From NCBI GenBank assembly GCA_029210175.1, contig JARGPL010000037.1, positions 1 to 64,000 on the forward strand: a DNA stretch of 64,000 nucleotides, written 5' to 3'. The notes beneath the pieces are model-generated. The model searched no databases. It saw only the letters and a list, made by a program, of their open reading frames with translations, and was not told the DNA's origin. Position 1 is the stretch's first letter, and every line of letters starts with the position of its first letter. Positions 33,755-41,550 of this stretch are shown one piece after another. The translations under genes were made by a program, and so were the position numbers. This DNA comes from Minwuia sp. (lineage in GTDB: Bacteria; Pseudomonadota; Alphaproteobacteria; Minwuiales; Minwuiaceae).

Positions 33755-35047
33755 TCATTCCGGGGGTGTGATCTTCAGGCGATTGATGCGGTGGCGGCGG
33801 CGTTCCAGCACTTCGAAAGTGAAATCGTGAAAGCGGAAAACCTGTCCGACTTCGGGCAGGACCTGGGCTTCGTAGATCACCAGACCGGCGACGGTCGACG
33901 CCTCTTCGTCCGGCAGGTTCCAGTCGAAACGCCGGTTCAGATCACGGATCGTCACCGATCCCTCCACTTCGAAGTTGCCATCGGGCAGGGGCCGGACACC
34001 GGCGGTAACGGCGTCATGCTCATCGGAGATGTCGCCAACGATCTCTTCCAGAATGTCTTCCAGGGTCACGATACCCTTCAGCGCCCCATATTCGTCGACC
34101 ACAAGCGCGAAATGGGCGTGGCGGCGGCGGAACGCATTCAATTGCTCCCGCAGGGACGTTGTTTCCGGCACGAACCAGGGTTCGCGAGCAACGGCAGTGA
34201 TGTCCAGCGTCGCAGCATCGCCATTGTTCTTCGACAGTGCGCGTGCCAGATCCTTGGCATGCAGCACGCCGACGATGTTTTCCTGTTCATCGCGCCAGAG
34301 CGGGATACGGGTGAAATTGCTGTCCAGCGCGGCCCCGACGATCGCCTCCGCCGGCTCGTCGATGTTCAGCGTCTTGATCCGGCGCCGGTGCATCATGATT
34401 TCCGAAACGAACACGTCATCCAGTTCCAGGATGGACCCAAGCATGTCCTTCGCAGTCTTCCGCACGCCGCCCTCGCGGTGATGCAGTTCGATCTGCCCGC
34501 GCAGTTCATCTGCAACATCCATGGTGTCGTCCGCGCTGCGGCCTGCCCCCAGAATGCGCAGGGCGAGGCGCACGATGGCTTCCACAGCGATCACGGCAGG
34601 TGACAGCGCGCGTACCAGGAAGCCGATGACCGGCGAAACAGTCAGAGCAAAGCGATCCGGATTTCGGATGGCATAGGTCTTCGGCAGCACCTCGGCAAAG
34701 ATCAGCACCAGCAGGGTCATCATGACCGTGGCGATGGCGACCGCCGCATCGCCGACCAGGGCTATCAACACACTGGTGGCCAGGGCCGATGCCAGGATAT
34801 TCACCAGATTGTTGCCGAGCAGGATGGATCCGATCAGCCGTTCCTTGTCTTCCGTCAGCCGGTTGACCAGATGCGCCTTCTTGTTGCCCAGTCGTTCCAT
34901 GTGATGCATGCGGGCACGGGACGCAGCGGTCAGCGCTGTCTCGGAACCGGAAAAGAATGCGGACATGAAGAGCAGCAGCACGATGGCTGCGATGGAAAGG
35001 ATCAGGCTCCAGTCAAAGGTGGCGATCTCAGCGCTGGCGCTTTGCAT
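33755..35047 (-). CDS. CNNM/CorC-HlyC family membrane transporter
   Basis: A 430-residue protein with three parts: a DUF21 membrane domain (residues 1-190, FFSGSETALTAASRARMHH and LLGNNLVNILASALAT), a pair of CBS domains (about 205-330, SEIMMHRRRIKTLN and FALVVDEYGALKGIVTLEDI) and a C-terminal CorC_HlyC domain. The family is linked to magnesium or cobalt efflux and is often misnamed hemolysin. The ATG at 35047 shares one base with the aroB stop and has the expected N-terminus; longer starts lie inside aroB. The link to shikimate genes is positional and common in alphaproteobacteria. Confidence 0.88.
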   Translation of the reverse strand: MQSASAEIATFDWSLILSIAAIVLLLFMSAFFSGSETALTAASRARMHHMERLGNKKAHLVNRLTEDKERLIGSILLGNNLVNILASALATSVLIALVGDAAVAIATVMMTLLVLIFAEVLPKTYAIRNPDRFALTVSPVIGFLVRALSPAVIAVEAIVRLALRILGAGRSADDTMDVADELRGQIELHHREGGVRKTAKDMLGSILELDDVFVSEIMMHRRRIKTLNIDEPAEAIVGAALDSNFTRIPLWRDEQENIVGVLHAKDLARALSKNNGDAATLDITAVAREPWFVPETTSLREQLNAFRRRHAHFALVVDEYGALKGIVTLEDILEEIVGDISDEHDAVTAGVRPLPDGNFEVEGSVTIRDLNRRFDWNLPDEEASTVAGLVIYEAQVLPEVGQVFRFHDFTFEVLERRRHRINRLKITPPE

Positions 35048-36153
35048 CAGGTGCGTTCCGTCTTCAAGAATGAAACAAGCTCGCTGGCGGCAACATCGCG
35101 GGTGATGAAGGCATCCCCGATTCCCCGGGCGAGCACGAATGTCAGGCGGCCGTCGCGGACTTTCTTGTCCTGGGCCATGTGGGCGACAAGGCGGTCTGCG
35201 GGTACGTCGCCAAGGCCACGGTCCGCCGGATCGACGGGCAACCCGACCCGTGCCAGGTGGCGGCGCGCCCGTACCGCATCCTGACCCGGACACAGGCCGA
35301 GACGGACCGAGAACTCCAGTGCCTGCACCATGCCGATGGCCACAGCTTCCCCATGCAGCAGGCGACCATCATAGCCCCCCTCTGCCTCGAGTGCGTGGCC
35401 AAAGGTGTGGCCCAGATTCAGCAGGGCGCGCTGGTCGTTCTCGCGTTCATCCGCGGCAACGATATCCGCCTTTGCCTGGCAACTGCGGGCCACGGCCTCT
35501 GCCCTTGCCGCGTCATCGCCGGCAATGACCTTTTCGCCATGCTGTTCCAGCCATTCGAAGAAGGGCCGGTCGCCCAGCAGGCCGTATTTCACGATCTCCG
35601 CGTAGCCAGCCAGCACTTCGCGCGGGGGCAGGGTATCCAGCGTGTCGGTATCTGCCAGGACAAGCGCTGGCTGATGGAAGGCACCAATCAGGTTCTTGCC
35701 TTCGGGCGTGTTGATTGCCGTCTTGCCGCCAACGGAACTGTCGACCTGCGCCAGCAGGGTTGTCGGAACCTGGATGAAACCGGTTCCCCGCCGCAGGATG
35801 GCGGCAGCAAACCCGGTCAGGTCGCCGATCACGCCACCGCCGAGGGCGACGACCATGTCATCGCGCCCCACCTGTTGCCCGATCAGCCAGCGGCTCAACC
35901 GTTCCAGCTGGGTAAAGTTCTTCGTCGCCTCCCCGGGCGGAAGGATCAGCGTCTCGCAGGCGATGCCTTCCTGCTTGCAGGCTGCCAGAAACGCCGGCAG
36001 CTGGGCCGCAGCGACATGTTCATCCGTCACGACCGCAAGCCGGGGACGGCGCAGCAGTGCAGCGACGTGTGCCCCGGCGCGTTCGAGCAATCCGGTGCCG
36101 ATCAGGATGTCGTAGGACCGGTCGGCGAGGGCGACGGTGACGGTGCGTGTCAT
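35047..36153 (-). CDS. aroB: 3-dehydroquinate synthase
   Basis: A 368-residue AroB, second step of the shikimate pathway: DAHP to 3-dehydroquinate, with NAD and a divalent metal. Typical motifs are VALGGGVIGDLTGFAAAILRRG, VPTTLLAQVDSSVGGKTAIN and LLNLGHTFGHALEAEGGY, the last supplying metal-binding histidines. The length is standard. It overlaps aroK by 4 bp, giving the common aroK-aroB pair. Confidence 0.96.
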   Translation of the reverse strand: MTRTVTVALADRSYDILIGTGLLERAGAHVAALLRRPRLAVVTDEHVAAAQLPAFLAACKQEGIACETLILPPGEATKNFTQLERLSRWLIGQQVGRDDMVVALGGGVIGDLTGFAAAILRRGTGFIQVPTTLLAQVDSSVGGKTAINTPEGKNLIGAFHQPALVLADTDTLDTLPPREVLAGYAEIVKYGLLGDRPFFEWLEQHGEKVIAGDDAARAEAVARSCQAKADIVAADERENDQRALLNLGHTFGHALEAEGGYDGRLLHGEAVAIGMVQALEFSVRLGLCPGQDAVRARRHLARVGLPVDPADRGLGDVPADRLVAHMAQDKKVRDGRLTFVLARGIGDAFITRDVAASELVSFLKTERT

Positions 36154-36815
36154 GAGCGGGCCGCAGCCTCCGTCGCTTGATCCGGCGCGCCCAGCGCATC
36201 GATGATGCGGTCGACAACCACATCATGGGTGTCGCCCCCGCTTTCCACGGCCAGATCAGCCTCGGCATATACCGGATATCGCTCTGTCATCAGCGTGGCG
36301 AGGATGTCGCGCGGTGTGCCGCCCTGCAGCAGCGGCCTGTCCGTTCGCTTGGCGCATCGGCGGACCAGCGTATCCAGATCGGCCTTGAGCCAGATCGATG
36401 TGGCCTCTGCCGAAATCAGGCGACGGGTCTCACCGTTCATGAATGCCCCGCCGCCGGTGGCAATCACCTGGCGTGGTTCAGCGAGCAGCCGCTGCAGGAC
36501 CCGCCGTTCCCCGTCACGAAAGTGGGCTTCGCCGTAGATCTCGAAGATCTCCGGAATCCGCATGCCTGCCGCGGCCTCGATCTCGTCATCCGCGTCGATG
36601 AAACGAAGGCGCAGGCGATGGGCCAATCGACGGCCAACAGTGCTCTTGCCCGCACCCATCAGGCCGACAAGCACAAGCGAACGGCCAGTGTCTGGCTGAT
36701 TTCCAGGGTTCTGATGCCTTGGAGAATGGCTCACAGAGGGAATTGCATCTGACCGTTCATCAGTTCTTCCCTCACCGCCTTGTGCCGTGACGCTGCGCGT
36801 CGTCTCCCGTGACAT
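36150..36815 (-). CDS. aroK: shikimate kinase
   Basis: A 221-residue kinase of the shikimate pathway. The P-loop is GLMGAGKST at 51-59, and DADDEIEAAAGMRIPEIFE and ATGGGAF bind shikimate. The ATG at 36815 is preferred because GGAG lies 5 nt before it. It leaves a 50-residue charged N-terminal extension before the kinase core. A GTG at 36734 would shorten the extension to about 23 residues, and an ATG at 36854 would lengthen it. AroK is followed by aroB with a 4-bp overlap. Confidence 0.93.
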   Translation of the reverse strand: MSRETTRSVTAQGGEGRTDERSDAIPSVSHSPRHQNPGNQPDTGRSLVLVGLMGAGKSTVGRRLAHRLRLRFIDADDEIEAAAGMRIPEIFEIYGEAHFRDGERRVLQRLLAEPRQVIATGGGAFMNGETRRLISAEATSIWLKADLDTLVRRCAKRTDRPLLQGGTPRDILATLMTERYPVYAEADLAVESGGDTHDVVVDRIIDALGAPDQATEAAARS

Positions 36816-36869
36816 CGGTCTCCGTGCCTTTTCTGCCGCAGGCCGCGCCCGCATTTCGGTCGCAGCCAA

Positions 36870-36898
36870 TTGAAAGCCTGTTACCCCGTCGATACACT
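36870..36898 (+). promoter_or_regulatory. candidate promoter for the small protein-xerD operon
   Basis: TTGAAA (36870-36875), a 17-bp spacer and TACACT (36893-36898) match sigma-70 hexamers at 5 and 4 of 6 positions. It lies 88 bp before the ATG of the 46-residue protein, in the gap that separates it from the divergent aroK. Confidence 0.4.
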
Positions 36899-36985
36899 GC
36901 CGACACCGTCCGTCAAGCTCTATAGGATGACGGGTGACTCGCCCGATACTGTCATCTCACCTCCACCGGAGTACACAACGGCCCC

Positions 36986-37126
36986 ATGCGACGTCTGTTT
37001 CTGTTCCTGTTCCTGCTGGTCGTTGTCCTCGGCGCCGGTGGTGCCGTGTTTGTCGCCACCTGGGACATTCCGCCCCCCACGAGCGAAGTTCGCAAGGTAG
37101 TCCCTGATGAGCGTTTTCCGCGTTAA
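36986..37126 (+). CDS. small membrane-anchored protein, 46 aa
   Basis: ATG at 36986 to TAA at 37126. The peptide has a basic start (MRRLF), a hydrophobic segment to about residue 25, then TWDIPPPTSEVRKVVPDERFPR. The sequence reads as a signal anchor with a short proline-rich periplasmic tail. I recall similar small proteins ending in DIPPPT...V.P..RFP. in other Rhodospirillales at the same place, but cannot confirm by search. It overlaps the next gene by 20 bp, which suggests coupling. CCACCGGAG lies about 18 nt upstream, so the ribosome site is not strong. Function unknown. Confidence 0.65.
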   Translation: MRRLFLFLFLLVVVLGAGGAVFVATWDIPPPTSEVRKVVPDERFPR

Positions 37127-38879
37127 GTCCCCGGTTTGCCGACTGACGACCATCGTCGTCGCCGGTCTGCTGCTGGTGTCACCTCTGGTATCCATGGCGC
37201 AAACCGGTTCCGCTGCACCGCAGTCCACCGGACCGCGATCCCTGCTGCCGCCGGGTGTCGGGGCGAACGCCGCCCCGCGCCCGGATCGTTCGGCGGGGGA
37301 AGGGACAAGTGGCGGCATTCTGATCCGGCAACTTGATGCGCCCGGAGAATCAGCGGCTGGTCTGCTGGTTGCCTCTTCCGGTGGTCTGGGCGTTGATCTC
37401 TGGCGTGGATCCCAGGCTGGTGTGGTTCATGCGCTCTATGGCCGGATGCCGGACACATACACATCTCCCGCCGCCCGCGATCTGGCGCGCCGGGTGCTGC
37501 TTTCTGTCGGCACGCCCCCTGCGGGCAGCGATGGCGCGGCCCTGCTGGGCCAGCGGATGACGCATCTGGTGACAATGGGCGAAGTGGGGTCGGCCATTGC
37601 CCTTGCGGCGGCGTCGGGGGATATCGGCGATCCTGCATTCAGCCGACCGCTTGTGGATGCACTGTTGCTGAACGGTGACGTTGCGCGTGCCTGCGATCAG
37701 GTTTCGGTGCAGGTGCGGGGTGGCAGTCGCGATTTCTGGCAACGCGCATCGGTGTTCTGTGACTTGCAGGCCGGACGTCGCCCGGACGCCGACCTGACCC
37801 GCACGATCCTGAATGAAACCGGGCGCAGCACGGCGCTGTTCGATGAACTCGCGGATGCGGTTGCCGACGGGATCTCGGTCACACTCGACAACGCCAGCGC
37901 CTTCGGGCCGCTGGAACTGGCCATGTTCCGCGCGGCACCAAAGGCGGCACTGAAGGAAATTGGCAGGCCGGCACCGGCAGTGGCGGCTCAGCTCGCCACC
38001 TTGCCCCGCCTGACCACGCCGCAAAGGCTGGATGCGGGGGAGATTGCCAACCGCGCCGGAACCTTGCCCACTGCAGCGGTCAGCCTGATCCTTGGCGCGC
38101 CGGACGCTGATCTTTCTGCTGGGCCATTGCGCAAGGCGGCTGTCAGTGTGTCGAACGCCAGCGGCATCGCAGAGCGGGCAGAGGCTCTGCTGGTGCTGTG
38201 GGATGCGGCGGTGGCACAGGGGGATGCGTCACTGGCCGCCGCGATGGCCGCCCCGGCGCTGGCGAACATGATTCCATCTGCCGATATCGGTTTCCTGGCC
38301 CCGGTCGCGTTCCGCATGCACCTGTTGAATGGCGCTGATGAACGTGCGCTTGGCTGGCTCGAGTTGTTGCGTCGACGCGCGACGGCTGGCGAAGGCGGCG
38401 CGATCCGCGCCCAGATCGCGGCCCTGCCGCTGGCGCAGGTCTCGGCGCTGGACCCTGTCAACGACCGCCGTCTGGGCAACTGGCGTGCCGCCAACCCGGA
38501 CGGGGCGGTGGCTGACCGGCAATGGCGCAGGATCCTGCTGCTGATGGACGCGGTTGGCAGCCCGGTGAGCGAGACCCTCTGGACCGATGCCCTGAAAGCA
38601 GCACCCGAAACGGGACCGGACGCGCCCCGTATCGCGGACGCCGCACTCTGGCGTCAGCTGGTCATGGCCAGTGGTGCCGGTCGAACGGGGGAGGCGGCGC
38701 AGGCTGCACTGGCACTTGTGGGCAGTGCAGGGCCGGGCGCACTGGATCCCGTGACGCTTGCCACGGTGGTCGGATCCCTGCGGCGTGCAGGTCAGGCGGC
38801 AACGGCCAGGCGATTGGCGGTCGAGGCATTGATCGCGACCGAGAACGCAGCGGGGGCCGGCCTGTCTGCCGGTGACTGA
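37107..38879 (+). CDS. secreted protein of unknown function, 590 aa
   Basis: The N-terminus (MSVFRVKSPVCRLTTIVVAG then LLLVSPLVSMAQ) is a clear signal peptide with a likely cut after about residue 31, so the protein should be periplasmic. The rest is almost entirely helical, rich in Ala, Leu and Gly, with repeated short helices from about residue 110 to 580 that suggest TPR- or SEL1-like solenoid repeats. No catalytic motif is visible. Located directly before xerD, as I recall for other alphaproteobacteria, and 20 bp inside the end of the small protein gene. Function unknown. Confidence 0.8.
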   Translation: MSVFRVKSPVCRLTTIVVAGLLLVSPLVSMAQTGSAAPQSTGPRSLLPPGVGANAAPRPDRSAGEGTSGGILIRQLDAPGESAAGLLVASSGGLGVDLWRGSQAGVVHALYGRMPDTYTSPAARDLARRVLLSVGTPPAGSDGAALLGQRMTHLVTMGEVGSAIALAAASGDIGDPAFSRPLVDALLLNGDVARACDQVSVQVRGGSRDFWQRASVFCDLQAGRRPDADLTRTILNETGRSTALFDELADAVADGISVTLDNASAFGPLELAMFRAAPKAALKEIGRPAPAVAAQLATLPRLTTPQRLDAGEIANRAGTLPTAAVSLILGAPDADLSAGPLRKAAVSVSNASGIAERAEALLVLWDAAVAQGDASLAAAMAAPALANMIPSADIGFLAPVAFRMHLLNGADERALGWLELLRRRATAGEGGAIRAQIAALPLAQVSALDPVNDRRLGNWRAANPDGAVADRQWRRILLLMDAVGSPVSETLWTDALKAAPETGPDAPRIADAALWRQLVMASGAGRTGEAAQAALALVGSAGPGALDPVTLATVVGSLRRAGQAATARRLAVEALIATENAAGAGLSAGD

Positions 38880-38882
38880 TCC

Positions 38883-39797
38883 TTGCAGGACCGCCGACTG
38901 ATCGATCTCTTCATCGACATGCTGGCGGCGGAGCGGGGGGCGGCTGCCAATACGCTTGCCGCCTATCGTCGTGATCTCGATGGCGTGGTCGACAGCCTGC
39001 CGGCCAAGGTGACGCTGTTCACCGCCAGTGCCGATGACCTGCGCGGCTGTCTGGCGGCGATGGTCAGGGCCGGACTCGCGCCGTCGACGCAGGCGAGAAA
39101 GCTGTCGACCATTCGCACGTTCTATCGCTTTCTGGTGCAGGATGCCCTGCGCCAGGATGATCCGTCGCAGGCGCTGGATTCGCCCCGCCTTTCGCGGCTC
39201 TTGCCGAAGGTGCTGACCGTTGAAGACGTGACCGCCCTGTTGCAGCAGGTCAGGACCGGTGCGGATCACAAGGCCGTCCGGATGGCCTGCCTGCTGGAAA
39301 TCATCTATGCGTCCGGTCTGCGGGTCAGTGAGCTGCTGACCCTGCCGCATCCGCCGCTGGGCAGCGACCCGCGTTTCCTGCAGGTGCGCGGCAAGGGTGG
39401 GCGGGACCGTCTGGCTCCGATGAGCGTGGAAGCGCTGGAAGCACTGTCGAGATACCTTGATGTGCGTGCCCGGTTTCTGGTGAAGGGCAAGCCGTCGCCC
39501 TGGCTGTTTCCGTCGCGTGGCGGCGATGGCCATCTGACCCGGCAGGCGTTCAGCATCGCGCTCAAGAAGCTGGCGATGGATGCCGGCATCGACCAGTCGC
39601 GGGTGTCCCCGCATGTCCTGCGGCACGCCTTTGCCAGTCATCTGCTGGCCGGGGGGGCGGACCTGCGCAGCCTGCAGAAGATGCTGGGTCATGCGGATAT
39701 TTCCACCACCCAGATCTATACCCATGTGCAGGAAGCGCGGCTGGCGGCCCTGGTGGAGACATCGCATCCGCTGGCCCGCCAGGGGCGGAAAGGCTGA
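38883..39797 (+). CDS. xerD: site-specific tyrosine recombinase XerD
   Basis: A 304-residue recombinase that with XerC resolves chromosome dimers at dif. All catalytic residues are visible: R147 (SGLRVSELL), K171 (RGKGGRDRL), H244 and R247 (SPHVLRHAF), H270 (LGHADISTT) and Y279 (QIYTHV). The N-terminal SAM-like DNA-binding domain spans 1-95. The start is a TTG at 38883, 3 bp after the upstream stop. No other in-frame ATG would keep the N-terminal helix. It is chromosomal housekeeping, not a phage integrase: no att site or phage gene is near. Confidence 0.92.
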   Translation: MQDRRLIDLFIDMLAAERGAAANTLAAYRRDLDGVVDSLPAKVTLFTASADDLRGCLAAMVRAGLAPSTQARKLSTIRTFYRFLVQDALRQDDPSQALDSPRLSRLLPKVLTVEDVTALLQQVRTGADHKAVRMACLLEIIYASGLRVSELLTLPHPPLGSDPRFLQVRGKGGRDRLAPMSVEALEALSRYLDVRARFLVKGKPSPWLFPSRGGDGHLTRQAFSIALKKLAMDAGIDQSRVSPHVLRHAFASHLLAGGADLRSLQKMLGHADISTTQIYTHVQEARLAALVETSHPLARQGRKG

Positions 39798-39828
39798 CGC
39801 GCCGTGGACCAGGCCGACCCGAGTCGGC

Positions 39829-39857
39829 TTGTGCGGTTGTGCACCGGTCTGTAAGAA
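39829..39857 (+). promoter_or_regulatory. candidate promoter of the malyl-CoA lyase gene
   Basis: TTGTGC (39829-39834), a 17-bp spacer and TAAGAA (39852-39857) are a weak sigma-70 fit 47 bp before the ATG. A perfect 6-bp hairpin (39813-39828) lies directly upstream and may be the end of the xerD transcript, although it lacks a T-tract. Confidence 0.3.
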
Positions 39858-39904
39858 ACCCGGCAGAGAAAATTATTTCATGAACCCCGGGGGTAATCTC
39901 GACC

Positions 39905-40885
39905 ATGTCCTTCAAGATCGTTGAACAGACCACACCGCGCCTCAACCGTTGCGAACTCGCCGTGCCCGGCTCTTCGCCGCAGATGTTCGAAAAGGCAGCC
40001 AAGTCCGATGCCGATGTGATCTTTCTCGACCTCGAAGATGCCGTGGCACCCGACGACAAGGCCGCAGCCCGCAAGAACATCATCCAGGCGCTGAATGACA
40101 TCGACTGGGGCGACAAGACCATGTCGCTGCGCATCAATGGTCTGGACACCCATTACATGTACCGCGATGTGGTGGATGTGCTGGAACAGGGTGGTGAGCG
40201 TCTCGACCTGATCATGATTCCGAAGGCGGGCACCGCGTCCGATATTTATGCCGTCGACATGCTGGTGACGCAGATCGAGGCCGCAACCGATCGCAAGAAG
40301 CGGATCGGCTTCGAGATGATCATCGAAACCGCGCTTGGCATGTCCAACGTGGACGAGATCGCTGCCGCCAGCCCGCGTAACGAGTCGCTGCACTTTGGCG
40401 TTGCCGACTATGCGGCTTCCACCAAGGCCCGCACGACGGTCATTGGTGGACCCCATCCGCTGTACGGTGTTCTGACCGATCCGGCGGAAGACGGTGGTGC
40501 CCGCGATTACCATTGGGGTGACATGTGGCACTACGCGGTGTCGCGCATGGTTGTTGCCGCCCGCGCCAACGGCCTGCGCCCGATCGATGGCCCGTTCGGT
40601 GATTTCTCCGATCCCGATGGCTACCGCGCTCAGGCCAGCCGTTCCGCCATTCTCGGTTGCGAAGGCAAGTGGGCCATCCACCCGAGCCAGATCAAGACGG
40701 CCAACGAAGTCTTCACGCCGTCGGAGAAGGACGTCACCAAGGCCAAGCGCATTCTGGAAGCCATGGAGCAGGCGCAGAAGGAAGGCCGCGGCGCGGTTGC
40801 CCTTGACGGTCGCCTGATCGACATCGCCTCCATCAAGCAGGCCGAAGCACTGGTCAAGCAGTCCGAACTGATCAGCGGCAAGTAA
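39905..40885 (+). CDS. mcl1: L-malyl-CoA/beta-methylmalyl-CoA lyase
   Basis: A 326-residue HpcH/HpaI-family CoA lyase. The metal-binding acidic cluster is FLDLEDAV (E44, D45), the substrate arginine is in MSLRINGLD, and RIGFEMIIETALG supplies another metal-site glutamate. The sequence closely resembles Mcl1 of Rhodobacter-type organisms, which cleaves malyl-CoA and beta-methylmalyl-CoA to glyoxylate plus acetyl- or propionyl-CoA in the ethylmalonyl-CoA pathway. GGGGGT lies about 10 nt before the ATG. Monocistronic: promoter-like hexamers precede it and a terminator follows. Confidence 0.87.
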   Translation: MSFKIVEQTTPRLNRCELAVPGSSPQMFEKAAKSDADVIFLDLEDAVAPDDKAAARKNIIQALNDIDWGDKTMSLRINGLDTHYMYRDVVDVLEQGGERLDLIMIPKAGTASDIYAVDMLVTQIEAATDRKKRIGFEMIIETALGMSNVDEIAAASPRNESLHFGVADYAASTKARTTVIGGPHPLYGVLTDPAEDGGARDYHWGDMWHYAVSRMVVAARANGLRPIDGPFGDFSDPDGYRAQASRSAILGCEGKWAIHPSQIKTANEVFTPSEKDVTKAKRILEAMEQAQKEGRGAVALDGRLIDIASIKQAEALVKQSELISGK

Positions 40886-40914
40886 GCTTCCGCTTCCACG
40901 TTTCTGCGAATTTG

Positions 40915-40953
40915 CGGCGTCCCCGGTACGGATCGGGGGCGCCGTTTTCGTTT
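40915..40953 (+). terminator. rho-independent terminator after mcl1
   Basis: A GC-rich stem (CGGCGTCCCCG paired with CGGGGGCGCCG, one mismatch or bulge) with a short loop is followed by TTTTCGTTT. It lies 30 bp after the mcl1 stop. It is the clearest intrinsic terminator in the window. Confidence 0.75.
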
Positions 40954-41122
40954 GTGAGCCGCAACAGACATGCGCTGTCCACCACGGGCGCGAGACCTGG
41001 GGGCCACACGTTGATCCGTCTCCGGACGCCGTGAAACGTGGATGCCGGATCGGCACCGCGCTTGTCCGGCATGACAGATCAGGCGCTGGATTGCCTGGTC
41101 GTACAGGCAAGACCCATCGGCT

Positions 41123-41545
41123 TCAGTCTTCGACGACCAGGGCGTCGATCAGGGGCCAGGTGTCTTCGCGCAGTGGCAGGGATTTACGGGCTTCCAGGTC
41201 GAAGTGGATCGTCGTCACTTCGCTGGTTGCGGCCAGTTCCCCGGTCTCCGGGTTCACCATCCGGTGGACGCAGACCATCGAGGTGCGACCCCGTTTCAGG
41301 ATCGCACTCTCGACGATGATCGGGCTGCCGACCGTCTGTTCCGCCTTGTATTCCACGACATGTTTCACATCGACGAACCCGAGCCGCTGTTCGCCCATTT
41401 GCATCCACTTGTAGCCACAGGCGGAGAGCAGATGCCCCGCCGCCTGATCGAAGAAGTGGGTGTAGTACATGACATTCATGTGGCCCATGTGGTCACAGTG
41501 CCAGGGGAAGATGGACCCCCTGTAGGTCTCGATCCATTTGCCCAT
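41123..41545 (-). CDS. acyl-CoA thioesterase, hotdog fold (4HBT-like)
   Basis: A 140-residue hotdog-fold thioesterase. The core helix region is WHCDHMGHMNVMYYTHFFD, where the aspartate after the first histidine is the usual catalytic residue of the 4-hydroxybenzoyl-CoA thioesterase group. Later strands (AILKRGRTSMVCVHRMV) fit the fold. The ATG at 41545 is 5 bp after the stop of the CoxL-like gene, so the two are probably co-transcribed. It would hydrolyse an acyl-CoA; the substrate is unknown. Confidence 0.85.
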   Translation of the reverse strand: MGKWIETYRGSIFPWHCDHMGHMNVMYYTHFFDQAAGHLLSACGYKWMQMGEQRLGFVDVKHVVEYKAEQTVGSPIIVESAILKRGRTSMVCVHRMVNPETGELAATSEVTTIHFDLEARKSLPLREDTWPLIDALVVED

Positions 41546-41550
41546 GGTCG

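Noticed and set aside
38229-39767. 512-codon minus-strand frame over the secreted protein and xerD
   Set aside because: It crosses two real genes in antisense; all XerD catalytic residues are on the plus strand.
38883-39797. Tyrosine recombinase as a phage or island integrase
   Set aside because: Its length, motif set and housekeeping neighbours fit XerD; no tRNA, attachment repeat or phage gene is present.
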